Shown: in pieces, positions 25,609 through 33,519 of the stretch
How the letters are laid out: the number at the start of each line of letters is the position of its first letter
Numbering within the stretch: position 1 is the stretch's first letter
Origin: Actinophytocola sp963826035
GTDB taxonomy: Bacteria; Actinomycetota; Actinomycetes; Mycobacteriales; Pseudonocardiaceae
Length of the DNA: 64,000 nucleotides
Direction of reading: 5' to 3'
NCBI GenBank assembly: GCA_963826035.1
Contig: CAWGVZ010000004.1
Location: 310,001-374,000, forward strand
Position numbers and translations under genes: made by a program
Notes under the pieces: model-generated
The model's input: the letters and a program-made list of their open reading frames with translations, nothing else
Database searches by the model: none
Told to the model about the DNA's origin: nothing

Positions 25609-27012
25609 ATGATCTCCATGCTGCTGAGTGACGTCACCCTCGGGTTGACCGGCCGCCGCGTGGACGTCCGGCTCGCGGAGGGCCGGGTCGCGGCGATCGA
25701 ACCGGCCGGGTCCCTGCCCCGTGGCGAATTGCACGGCGGGACGCTCCTGCCGGGCCTGGTCGACGCGCACGCCCACCTGCTGCAGTGGGCGAGCGCCCGG
25801 CAGCGGGTGTCGCTGGCCGACGCGACGTCCGCCGCGCACGCGGCGACGCTGCTCGCCGCGCGGGCACCGGCGGGCGAGTGGGCGTACGGCGCGAACGTCC
25901 ACATGGGACTGTGGCCGGACAGTCCACACAAGACGGTGCTGGACGCCGCCCTGCCCGACCGGCCGGCCGTGCTGTTCAGCAACGACCTGCACTCCGTGTG
26001 GCTCAACTCCGCGGCGCTGCGACTGGTGGACCGGGACCACGAGACCGGGGTGTTCGTGGAGGACGAGTGCATGGCGTTGACCGCGCGGCTGCCGGCGCCG
26101 CCGGTCGCCGTGTCCGACCGTTGGGTGCTCGAGGCGACCGACGCGGCCGCCGCGCGCGGCGTCACGGCCATCGCCGACTACGAGTACGGCGACACGGTGA
26201 CCGACTGGACCCGCCGGTCGGCCGGCCGCGCGCCCAGTACGCGGATCCGTTGTGTCATCGCGAAGTTCATGCTGGACACGGCGATCGAGCGCGGGCACCG
26301 GACGGGCGAGCGGCTCGGTGATCTCCTGTCGGTGGGCCCGCTGAAGGTGTTCCTCGACGGGTCGCTGAACACGCTCACCGCCCACTGCCACGACGCGCCC
26401 GGTGTGCTGCTCGAGCCCCTCGACGCGCTGCTGCCCGTGCTGCGGCGGGCGGTCGCGCACGGGATCTCCCCGGCTCTGCACGCGATCGGCGACCACGCGA
26501 ACACCATCGCGCTGGACGCGTTCGCCGCGCTCGGGGTGGGCGGCCGGATCGAGCACGCGCAACTGCTCCAGCCGGCGGACCTGCCCAGGTTCGCCGAGTT
26601 GGGGGTGGTCGCCGGGGTGCAGCCGGCGCACGCGCCGGACGACCGGGACGTGGCGGACCGGCACTGGGCCGGCCGCACGTCGCGTGCCTTCGCCTACCGG
26701 TCACTGTGGACGGCCGGCGCCCGGCTGGAGTTCGGGTCGGACGCGCCGGTGGCGCCCCTGGACCCGTGGGACGCGATCGCCTCAGCCGTCACCCGCACCG
26801 ACGACCACCGCGCCGCCTGGCACCCGGAACAGGCGCTACCACTGGAGGCCGCACTGGCCGCGTCCACCGGCGGCCGGACAACGGTCGAGGTGGGCGACGT
26901 GGCCGACCTGGTACTGGTAGGCCGAGACCTACGCGACCTCCCACCCGACGAACTACGAGAGGTCCCGATCACCGCCACCCTGCTGGCCGGCCAGCCAACC
27001 CACCACGCCTAA
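25609..27012 (+). CDS. Amidohydrolase family protein (YtcJ-like)
   Basis: 467 aa metal-dependent hydrolase. Metal site 1 is DAHAHL at residues 52-57. IADYEYGD, KVFLDGSLN, HAIGDHANTIALDAF and GSDAPVAPLDPWDAI follow the order of YtcJ-like (amidohydrolase_3) enzymes, with His in HAIGDHA and Asp in GSDAPV as ligands. It is a cytoplasmic enzyme of unknown substrate. ATG 25609 or 25618 can start it; neither has a strong ribosome-binding site. It is divergent from the AfsR-like gene by 22 nt, so their promoters must overlap. Confidence 0.88.
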   Translation: MISMLLSDVTLGLTGRRVDVRLAEGRVAAIEPAGSLPRGELHGGTLLPGLVDAHAHLLQWASARQRVSLADATSAAHAATLLAARAPAGEWAYGANVHMGLWPDSPHKTVLDAALPDRPAVLFSNDLHSVWLNSAALRLVDRDHETGVFVEDECMALTARLPAPPVAVSDRWVLEATDAAAARGVTAIADYEYGDTVTDWTRRSAGRAPSTRIRCVIAKFMLDTAIERGHRTGERLGDLLSVGPLKVFLDGSLNTLTAHCHDAPGVLLEPLDALLPVLRRAVAHGISPALHAIGDHANTIALDAFAALGVGGRIEHAQLLQPADLPRFAELGVVAGVQPAHAPDDRDVADRHWAGRTSRAFAYRSLWTAGARLEFGSDAPVAPLDPWDAIASAVTRTDDHRAAWHPEQALPLEAALAASTGGRTTVEVGDVADLVLVGRDLRDLPPDELREVPITATLLAGQPTHHA

Positions 27013-27074
27013 CGCGGCATCCCACACCCGTGCTCCCACACACCACCGGCCCGCATGTCCCCACTTCCCGCACC

Positions 27075-27132
27075 CGAGATCGCGGTTCCCGCACTCCGAG
27101 ATCGCGGTTCCGGCCTCCGAGATCGCGGTTCC
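27075..27132. repeat. Three CGAGATCGCGGTTCC tandem units
   Basis: Units start at 27075, 27097 and 27118 (21-22 bp period). They lie in the convergent junction between the amidohydrolase and cutC, next to a second tandem family at 27158. Confidence 0.8.
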
Positions 27133-27157
27133 CGGGGCGCTACCCGAGAGCGTGCGC

Positions 27158-27220
27158 GTCGAGACGGTACGACTCACTGTCGAAAGCGTACGACTCACTG
27201 TCGAGACGGTACGACTCGCG
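27158..27220. repeat. Three tandem 21-bp GTCGAGACGGTACGACTC units
   Basis: Units at 27158, 27179 and 27200 are the same repeat as at 8356-8397. The array ends 5 bp before the stop codon of cutC, in a convergent junction. Confidence 0.85.
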
Positions 27221-27224
27221 GAGG

Positions 27225-27941
27225 TTACGGGCGGGCGGCGGCGCACAGCGCGGCCACGGCCTCGGGGTCCGTCTCGAAGTGGTCGTGGCCCTCGGGCACG
27301 CCAACGCCCGCGTACGAGACCTCCCCCGCCCGCGCGCCCGCCACCGGCCTGCGCGGCGCCGCGTGCACGTCCGCCACACCGGTCAGCGATACCACCCGCG
27401 CCACGTTGTCCTGGCGCACGCCGCCGCAGGCCATCACGGCCAGCCGGCCGCCCGCCCTGGCCACCAGGTCCTTGATCAGCGGCGCACCGTCGAGCACCGA
27501 GCGGCGCCGGCCGGACGTCAGCACCCGGTGGAAACCCCACCCAACAGCTTGATCCAGCGCCCGCCGCGAGTCCGCGCACACGTCGATCGCCCGGTGCAGG
27601 GTCAACCGCAGGCCCGCCGCCGCCTCGACCAGCGGCTCTACCGCCAACCCGCCCAACGAGTCGAGCGCGCCGATCACCACCCCGGTGGCGCCGGCCGAGC
27701 GGGCCACGGCGATGTCGCGCACCATCACGGCCACGTCCTCCGCCGAGTACACGAAGCCGCCGGGACGCGGCCGGATCAGCACGTGCACCTCGGCCTGCTC
27801 GGCCGCCAGCTCGATCAGCGCGGCGCTCGGGGTGAGGCCGCCGTCGGACAGCCCGGCGCACAGCTCCACCCGGTCCGCCCCACCGGCCGTCGCCACCCGG
27901 GCACCCGCCACCGACTCGACGCTGATCTCCACCCGCACCAT
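27225..27941 (-). CDS. cutC: CutC family protein (TIM-barrel)
   Basis: 238 aa. The N-terminus VRVEISVESVAGARVATAGGADRVELC is the CutC signature, followed by VLIRPRPGGFVYSAEDVAVM, GVVIGAL, LTLHRAIDV and VLTSGRRRSVLDGAPLI. CutC was first linked to copper tolerance in E. coli, but its biochemical role is uncertain. The length is normal. ATG 27941 is the first start. It is a single gene, ending at a repeat cluster. Confidence 0.92.
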   Translation of the reverse strand: MVRVEISVESVAGARVATAGGADRVELCAGLSDGGLTPSAALIELAAEQAEVHVLIRPRPGGFVYSAEDVAVMVRDIAVARSAGATGVVIGALDSLGGLAVEPLVEAAAGLRLTLHRAIDVCADSRRALDQAVGWGFHRVLTSGRRRSVLDGAPLIKDLVARAGGRLAVMACGGVRQDNVARVVSLTGVADVHAAPRRPVAGARAGEVSYAGVGVPEGHDHFETDPEAVAALCAAARP

Positions 27942-27965
27942 GATCAGAGACTAGGACAGAGACAC

Positions 27966-28159
27966 TTACGACAGCGGCACGTGCATGGCCTCCGTACCGT
28001 GCTGGACGAACGTCGCGCGGCGTAGGCCTGCCATGACGTCCTCGACCAGCTCCGCAGGGCGGCCGAGACGTCCTTGTGCCGCAACACCAACGGTGCGGCC
28101 ATCAGATCGTCGAACACGACCGGCCGGTCGTGCCCGACGGCAATATCGCACGGTGTCAC
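27966..28159 (-). pseudogene. Truncated, frameshifted coding relic (possibly P450-like)
   Basis: A frame starting at GTG 28159 reads PVVFDDLMAAPLVLRHKDVSAAL and then loses sense. After a shift near 28045 another frame reads AELVEDVMAGLRRATF and ends at TAA 27966. Both pieces have high third-position GC, so the region was once coding. PLVLRH.DVSAAL resembles the N-terminal region of some P450s, but no heme motif exists here, so the family is a guess. The rest of the 324-bp gap 27942-28265 holds the transporter's promoter region. Confidence 0.4.
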
Positions 28160-28265
28160 CAGATCGTGACCGGGTTCGCTGTTCGCTTCGGTCACGGCCC
28201 TTGCGGCCACCGCACACCCGTGAATAATCCGATTGATCAACGTCGATCGTGTCGGGAGGCACCCC

Positions 28266-29870
28266 ATGGCGGATCAGCAACCGTCCACCCGGACGGACGT
28301 GGACAAGGCGTTGCTTGGCCACGCCACCTACCGAAGTCTCGGTGAACAGAAGCTCTCCCCGGCCGAGGAGCGGTTCGAGCGCGGCCGGCGCACGGTCGGG
28401 CTCTGGCTCGCACCGCTGGTGAGCATCGTGTTCCTGCTGCTCCCTCTCGACATGGCCGCCAACCAGCAGACGCTCGCGGGTGTGCTGCTCGGCGTGATCG
28501 TCCTGTGGATCACCGAGGCGGTGCCCATCCCGATCGGCGGGCTCATCGGGGTGGCGGCCGTCGCCGTGCTGAACGTGGCGCCCGTCGACGACGTCCTCGA
28601 ACCGTTCGGCTCCACCACCATCTTCACCTTCATCGGCGCGTTCATCCTCGCGCAGGCGATGCTCAAGCACGGCCTCGCGCGGCGGTTCGCGTTCCGCATC
28701 CTCGCGCTGCCCAAGGTGGGTTCCTCGACGACCGGCGTGATCATCGCGTTCGGCGGGATCACCTGCCTGCTGTCGGCGTTCGTGTCCAACACGGCCACCG
28801 TGGCCATGCTGCTGCCCACCGCGCTCGGCATCCTGTCGGTGATCGCGAAGCTGCTGCAGGACCGCGGGCTGGTGGCCGAGAACTTCGATCCGCTGCGGCT
28901 GCGGGTCGGCGCGGCGATCATGCTGATGCTGGCCTACGGCGCGAGCGTCGGCGGCCTGCTCACCCCGGTGGGCAGCCCGCCCAACCTGATCGGCCGCGGT
29001 CTCATCGAGGAGGCCACGGGCAAGCGGATCTCCTTCGCCGAGTGGATCGGCGCCGCGCTGCCGATCTGCGCGGTGATGTTCGTGGTGCTCGCGATCGTCC
29101 TGCTGCTGCTCAACCGGCCGGAGATCAAGCGCATCGACGGGGTGGCCGACTACGTGGCCCAGCAGCGCGCGGAGATGGGCCCGCTGTCCCGCGCGGAGAA
29201 GAACACGCTGATCGCGTTCGGCATCACCGTGTCACTGTGGATCTTCCCGGGCATCGTCGCGCTGTTCGGCGGCACCGACACGGCCTTCTACGCGGAGGTC
29301 GGCGAGCGGCTCGACGAGGGCATCGTGGCGGTGCTCGGCGCCGGACTGCTGTACCTGCTGCCGACCGACTGGGCCAAGCGCGAGTTCACGCTGCGCTGGC
29401 GCGACGCCGCCGAGATCGACTGGGGCACCATCCTCCTGTTCGGCACGGGCATCATCTTCGGCTCGCTGCTCGCGGCCACCGGGCTCGCGAAGACGCTCGG
29501 TGAGTCGGCGTCCAGCGGTCTCGGCCTGAGCACGTCGTTCACCATCACCCTGTTCGCCGTGATCCTCGCGATCATCGTGTCGGAGACCACCAGCAACACC
29601 GCGTCGGCGGCGGTCGTGGTGCCGATCGTCATCCCGGTGGCCGTCGCCGCGGGCGTCGACCCGTTCACCCCGGCGCTGGCCGCCACGTTCGCCGCGTCGT
29701 TCGGGTTCATGCTGCCGGTGTCCACGCCACAGAACGCGGTGGTCTACGGCTCCGGCGCCGTCCCGATCACCACGATGATCCGGTCGGGCGCGTCGTTCGA
29801 CCTACTCGGCGGGTTCCTCATCCTCGTCAGCATCCCGATCATGGTGGGAGTACTCGGCATCGGCGGCTAA
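28266..29870 (+). CDS. DASS/SLC13 family divalent anion:Na+ symporter
   Basis: 534 aa with about 11-13 membrane segments. The two SNT-type sodium/substrate motifs are present: AFVSNTATVAMLLP and SETTSNTASAAVVVPIVIPVA. The second half also contains GFMLPVSTPQNAVVYGSG, the DASS signature. Substrates in this family are dicarboxylates, citrate or sulfate. ATG 28266 has GGGAGG 6 nt upstream. Its last 69 bp overlap the convergent C15-like gene. Confidence 0.93.
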   Translation: MADQQPSTRTDVDKALLGHATYRSLGEQKLSPAEERFERGRRTVGLWLAPLVSIVFLLLPLDMAANQQTLAGVLLGVIVLWITEAVPIPIGGLIGVAAVAVLNVAPVDDVLEPFGSTTIFTFIGAFILAQAMLKHGLARRFAFRILALPKVGSSTTGVIIAFGGITCLLSAFVSNTATVAMLLPTALGILSVIAKLLQDRGLVAENFDPLRLRVGAAIMLMLAYGASVGGLLTPVGSPPNLIGRGLIEEATGKRISFAEWIGAALPICAVMFVVLAIVLLLLNRPEIKRIDGVADYVAQQRAEMGPLSRAEKNTLIAFGITVSLWIFPGIVALFGGTDTAFYAEVGERLDEGIVAVLGAGLLYLLPTDWAKREFTLRWRDAAEIDWGTILLFGTGIIFGSLLAATGLAKTLGESASSGLGLSTSFTITLFAVILAIIVSETTSNTASAAVVVPIVIPVAVAAGVDPFTPALAATFAASFGFMLPVSTPQNAVVYGSGAVPITTMIRSGASFDLLGGFLILVSIPIMVGVLGIGG

Positions 29871-31097
29871 CACCAGGATCGCTCGTGCCTGGTTCAGGAT
29901 CGCCAGCTGGTTGGCCTCGAAGACCGGGTCGGTCAGCTCGGTCGTGTTGCCGGGCCCGAACTGCAGTACCGGCGTGTGCAGGTGTCCACCAGGGACGGTC
30001 AACCCCAGGGCGTCCCGCAGCAACGTCGCCCGGTACGCGATCTCGTTCGACAGGTAGTCACCGCCGCCGCCGGCCCGCGCCACCGAACCCGGTGTCGGGC
30101 CGAGCGGCTGGGTGACCGGCGCCGTGGCACCCGCGGGAATCTCCACGACCGACGTGTTGTCGAACACCGGGAACGGGCCGGACGGCGTCGAGACCATGTC
30201 CGCGAACGGCAGTGTGGTCGGCACGAACTCCGGCGCCGGCGTCACGGTCGGCACCCCGGCGGGGATGGGGATCGGCCCGGTGCTCGACACGATGTCGTTG
30301 TCCGGGAAGCCACCGCGCCACCGGCCGTTGTACCGCTCGACGTCGAACCGGCCGACCCGGCCCTGGCTGATCGTGGTGAACAGGTCCACCCCGTCCCGCA
30401 GGCTCGGCAGGAACACCGACTCCACCATGCCCTCGGCGAACGGACCCCACAGCACGGGGAACGTCACGGTCTCGATCCGCGCCTTGCCGGACGCCGTCTG
30501 TACGACCGTCCCGTCGAGCGCCAGCGCCGTGACGCCGGACGGGTTGCTGCGGCGGATGTCCATGTCCAACTGGAACGGATCGAACCCGCTGACCAGCAGG
30601 CGCGGCAACCCACCGGGATAGCGCACGGTGTCGTGGCCGCGGGAGGTCCGCTCGACCAGTGCGACCAGCTCGGCCCGTCGCTCGGCCGTCAGCTCGAACG
30701 CCGGCGCCCACTGCCGCAGCGCCTTCGTCAGCTGCAACCGGGCCCAGTACAGCGGCCGGTCGTCGGTCACGGGGAGGGTGCCGGCGGGCAGCCGGCCCTG
30801 GGCCCGCGCGACGGCCGCCGCCCACAGCGCCCGGCCCTGAACGCCCACCACGTGCTCGGCCACGCGGGCGTTCGGCACGGCACACAACGCCGGGGTGAAG
30901 ACCTGGCCGAACCTGTCGAACCCGCTGCGCCGCAGGATCTCCCCCGGCCCCGGGCGGGTGAGCCGCTGCTCCTCGAAGGTCAGCGGCGCGGCCGGATCGG
31001 CGCAGGTCCGCGGTGCCGCCGCGGCCGACCCGACGGACACCACCGTGCCCACCAGCACGAGAACCGCCACGACTACCGCGTGAGCCAACGACTTCAC
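29802..31097 (-). CDS. Secreted peptidase C15 (pyroglutamyl peptidase)-like protein, catalytic Cys replaced
   Basis: 431 aa with a signal peptide (HAVVVAVLVLVGTVVSVGSA). The C15 core is recognisable: LLVSGFDPF (168-176), RSNPSGVTALALDG, TTISQGRVGRFDVERYNGRW with the catalytic Glu at 254, and GGDYLSNEIAYRA followed by GGHLHTP with His374. In C15 enzymes the YLSN segment reads YLCN; Ser350 therefore occupies the nucleophile position. At 431 aa it is twice the length of cytosolic enzymes, with an N-terminal extension. It may be a non-peptidase or Ser-based variant. GTG 31097 follows AGGGAG. The stop lies inside the convergent transporter gene. Confidence 0.75.
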   Translation of the reverse strand: MKSLAHAVVVAVLVLVGTVVSVGSAAAAPRTCADPAAPLTFEEQRLTRPGPGEILRRSGFDRFGQVFTPALCAVPNARVAEHVVGVQGRALWAAAVARAQGRLPAGTLPVTDDRPLYWARLQLTKALRQWAPAFELTAERRAELVALVERTSRGHDTVRYPGGLPRLLVSGFDPFQLDMDIRRSNPSGVTALALDGTVVQTASGKARIETVTFPVLWGPFAEGMVESVFLPSLRDGVDLFTTISQGRVGRFDVERYNGRWRGGFPDNDIVSSTGPIPIPAGVPTVTPAPEFVPTTLPFADMVSTPSGPFPVFDNTSVVEIPAGATAPVTQPLGPTPGSVARAGGGGDYLSNEIAYRATLLRDALGLTVPGGHLHTPVLQFGPGNTTELTDPVFEANQLAILNQARAILVLAADAEYSHHDRDADEDEEPAE

Positions 31098-31145
31098 GGC
31101 GACTCCCTAGCTCGATTGACTGCCGGCACATCCTGACCCGCGGGG

Positions 31146-31826
31146 TCACCGCTGGCAAGAACGGACCTCGGCCAGCGTCTCGCGGGCCAGCTCCGTGTGA
31201 TCCACCCCCGCCACCACGAATCGCTCGAGGCCCGCCGCCGCCAGCTCCTCCAGGAACTGGGCCTGCGCCTCGCGGTTGAAGTCACGCCAGTGCCTCCGGC
31301 CGCGGGAAAGCTCGTCGGCCCACCGGTACGCGTCGGGCTTCACGGTCGCCTGCGCCCACAGCGCGTCGAACGTGTACCGGCCGCCCAGGTGCTGGTACTG
31401 CCAAACGTGCGCGCACTCGTGCACCAGCGTGGACCGCCCGCCCGCGCGCTTCAGGTAGATGGTGTTGCCCAGGGTGAACGGCCGGCGGTTGAGGCTGAAC
31501 AGGCCGGCGAACCCGGGCACCACGCGCACGACCGCCAGGTCGACCGAGTCGGCGTACACAGTGGACAGATACGCCTGCTCGTCATCGGTGAGGGGACGCG
31601 GCCACTGCATCCCCAGCACCGCCTGCACGAACGCGACCACCTTGCCGCCCACCATGATCACCGCACCGGCGATGCCCGCCAGCGACGTCGGCCGGCTGGC
31701 GACCACGGTGGACACCAAGCTCGCGGCGGCCATGACCGCCCCACCCGCCCAGCGACCCGGGCCAGGGACCCGGGCGACCGCGGCGCCGGCACGGTTGCCG
31801 GCGCCCTCGATGCCCAGGTCCCTCAT
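31146..31826 (-). CDS. Membrane protein with HExxH-like zinc site
   Basis: 226 aa. Two hydrophobic stretches (ALIVMAAASLV-like near 30-45 and GIAGAVIMVGGKVVAFVQAVL near 51-71) precede LVHECAHVWQYQ, an HExxH variant with His136/Glu137/His140, as in DUF4157-type metallopeptidase relatives. Nearby NTIYLKRAGGRSTLVHE matches that family. A third ligand may be Glu in FNREAQAQFLEEL. Start ATG 31826. It lies 11 nt after the DUF839 gene, suggesting co-transcription with it and the C15-like gene. Peptidase activity is unproven. Confidence 0.65.
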   Translation of the reverse strand: MRDLGIEGAGNRAGAAVARVPGPGRWAGGAVMAAASLVSTVVASRPTSLAGIAGAVIMVGGKVVAFVQAVLGMQWPRPLTDDEQAYLSTVYADSVDLAVVRVVPGFAGLFSLNRRPFTLGNTIYLKRAGGRSTLVHECAHVWQYQHLGGRYTFDALWAQATVKPDAYRWADELSRGRRHWRDFNREAQAQFLEELAAAGLERFVVAGVDHTELARETLAEVRSCQR

Positions 31827-31837
31827 AGCTGATGAGC

Positions 31838-32986
31838 CTACTTCCGGAACGGCCCCCGGACCTCATACGTGATGCCGCCGCTCGACGACCCGGACGTGCC
31901 GCGCTGCGAGGAGAAGTACAGCCGGTCGCCGGCCGGGGTGAACGCCGGCCCGGTGATCTCCGACCCGCTCTGCCCGCTGACCCGCAGGAACGGCGCCACG
32001 ATGTCGGCCGCCGTGATGATGCAGATCTCCATGTTGGCGCCGTCCTCGGCCACGTACAGGTCCCCGTAGGACGACCCGGTCACGTTGTCCACCCCGGTCA
32101 GCGGCGGGCTGCCCGGGCTGACGAGCGAGTCGTCGTAGGCCAGTTCGTAGGTCACCGACGCCAGGTTCACCTGCCAGACCCGGTTGTCGCCCTTCGTGGT
32201 GAACCAGGCCGTGTCGTTCGCGTAGTGCAGGCCCTCGCCGCCGTTGAACCGCTTCGCGCCCGACACCTGGCCGCGGGTGGCGGTGGGCGAGCCGTCCGGG
32301 TCGGGCACGGTCGCCCACGTGAAGCTCCCCGAAGTCGCCGTGCCGGCCACCAGCACCTGGAGCGTGCCGGCCGACAGGTCACCCCAGACGGTGGGCACGA
32401 ACCGGTAGAAGCAGCCGTTGGACACGTCCTCGGTCATGTAGACGGCCCGGCGCACGGGATCGGCGGCCGCCGCCTCGTGGACGAAGCGGCCGAGCGCCGG
32501 GCGCTGCACCGAGGCACCGCCCCACGGATCGGTCTCGTAGACGAACCCGCGGTCGACCTCCTCGCACGACAGCCACCTGCCCCACGGCATGGCGCCGCCG
32601 GCACAGTTCTGCCTGGTGTTCGCGAGGATCCGGTAGGCGTCGGTGACCGTCCCGGCCGCGTCGAACCGCAGCGCGCTGGCGCCGCCGCTCGGGTTGATCT
32701 CCGAGTTCGACACGTAGATCCAGCCGTCGCCGTCGGCGAACACCGCGCCGCCGTCCGGGGCGCGATGCCAGGTGTAGCCGGCCACCTGCTGACCGGACCG
32801 GGCGACGATCCGGCTGGTGAACCCGGCGGGCAGCTGGATGCCGTTCGCATTGGCCGGTTGCAGCGGACCGTACGGGCTCGGCCCGTTCTGCGCCGGCGCC
32901 GCCATGGCCGACGGGGTAAGGGTGTTGCCGAACGCGGTGACACCCGCGCCGACCATGGCCGCGCGCAGGAAGTTGCGTCTCTTCAT
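31838..32986 (-). CDS. Tat-exported DUF839 (PhoX-like) protein
   Basis: 382 aa. The N-terminus MKRRNFLRAAMVGAG is a twin-arginine signal. The mature part is a beta-propeller of the DUF839/PhoX type (WLSCEEVDRGFVYETDP, AVYMTEDVSNGCFYRFVP, EGLHYANDTAWFTTKGDNRVW, GDLYVAEDGANMEICII). PhoX enzymes are Ca/Fe phosphatases; the CEE and EDG acidic residues here fit metal binding, but activity is inferred. ATG 32986 is preferred, since GGAGG lies 7 nt upstream and the Tat motif starts there. It heads a leftward run of three exported or membrane proteins. Confidence 0.85.
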   Translation of the reverse strand: MKRRNFLRAAMVGAGVTAFGNTLTPSAMAAPAQNGPSPYGPLQPANANGIQLPAGFTSRIVARSGQQVAGYTWHRAPDGGAVFADGDGWIYVSNSEINPSGGASALRFDAAGTVTDAYRILANTRQNCAGGAMPWGRWLSCEEVDRGFVYETDPWGGASVQRPALGRFVHEAAAADPVRRAVYMTEDVSNGCFYRFVPTVWGDLSAGTLQVLVAGTATSGSFTWATVPDPDGSPTATRGQVSGAKRFNGGEGLHYANDTAWFTTKGDNRVWQVNLASVTYELAYDDSLVSPGSPPLTGVDNVTGSSYGDLYVAEDGANMEICIITAADIVAPFLRVSGQSGSEITGPAFTPAGDRLYFSSQRGTSGSSSGGITYEVRGPFRK

Positions 32987-33072
32987 GGGTGTGCCTCCAG
33001 AAAACGCAGGGGTGGGGCACCCATGCACGCTACGGCGGACAAGCCGCGGCGAGTCGACACCGAGGTGAATTG

Positions 33073-33519
33073 CTACTGCTGCGGCAGTTTCACCACGGTC
33101 ACGAAGAAGTCGTCGATCTGGCGGATGACCTCCATGAACCGGTCGAAGTCGACCGGCTTGCTCACGTAGGCGTTCGCGTGGAGGCTGTAGCTGCTCACGA
33201 TGTCCTCCTCGGCCTCCGAGGTGGTCAGCACGACCACCGGGATGAGCCGCAGCTCGAGGTCGTCCTTCAGCTCGGCCAGCACCTCGCGGCCGTCGCGGCG
33301 GGGCAGGTTCAGATCGAGCAGGATCAGCCCGGGGCGCGGCGCGTCCGCGTACTCCCCTTCGCGGCGCAGGAACTGCAGCGCCTGTACCCCGTCGTTCACC
33401 ACGTGCAGCTGGTTGCGGATCTTGTGGTGCTCGAACGCCTCGCGGGTCATGAGGATGTCGCCGTCGTCGTCCTCGACCAGGAGGACGTCGATGACGTCCA
33501 GCGGGGTGTGGCTACTCAT
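33073..33519 (-). CDS. Response regulator receiver protein (Rcp1-like)
   Basis: 148 aa stand-alone REC domain. Acidic pocket EDDDGD (16-21), phospho-acceptor Asp69 in GLILLDLNLP, Thr in VVLTTSEAEED, and Lys in VSKPVDF. The long beta4-alpha4 region (HHKIRNQLHVVNDG) is typical of the Rcp1/phytochrome-response subfamily. Its ATG at 33519 overlaps the kinase stop by 8 nt, so it is the likely partner of that kinase. No output domain is present. Confidence 0.92.
   Translation of the reverse strand: MSSHTPLDVIDVLLVEDDDGDILMTREAFEHHKIRNQLHVVNDGVQALQFLRREGEYADAPRPGLILLDLNLPRRDGREVLAELKDDLELRLIPVVVLTTSEAEEDIVSSYSLHANAYVSKPVDFDRFMEVIRQIDDFFVTVVKLPQQ

Noticed and set aside
22422..25631. Very long open frame antisense to the AfsR-like regulator (over 1000 codons)
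   Set aside because: It is the usual mirror frame of a GC-rich gene: Arg/Gly/Gln-rich, no domain, and the opposite strand encodes a complete recognisable regulator.
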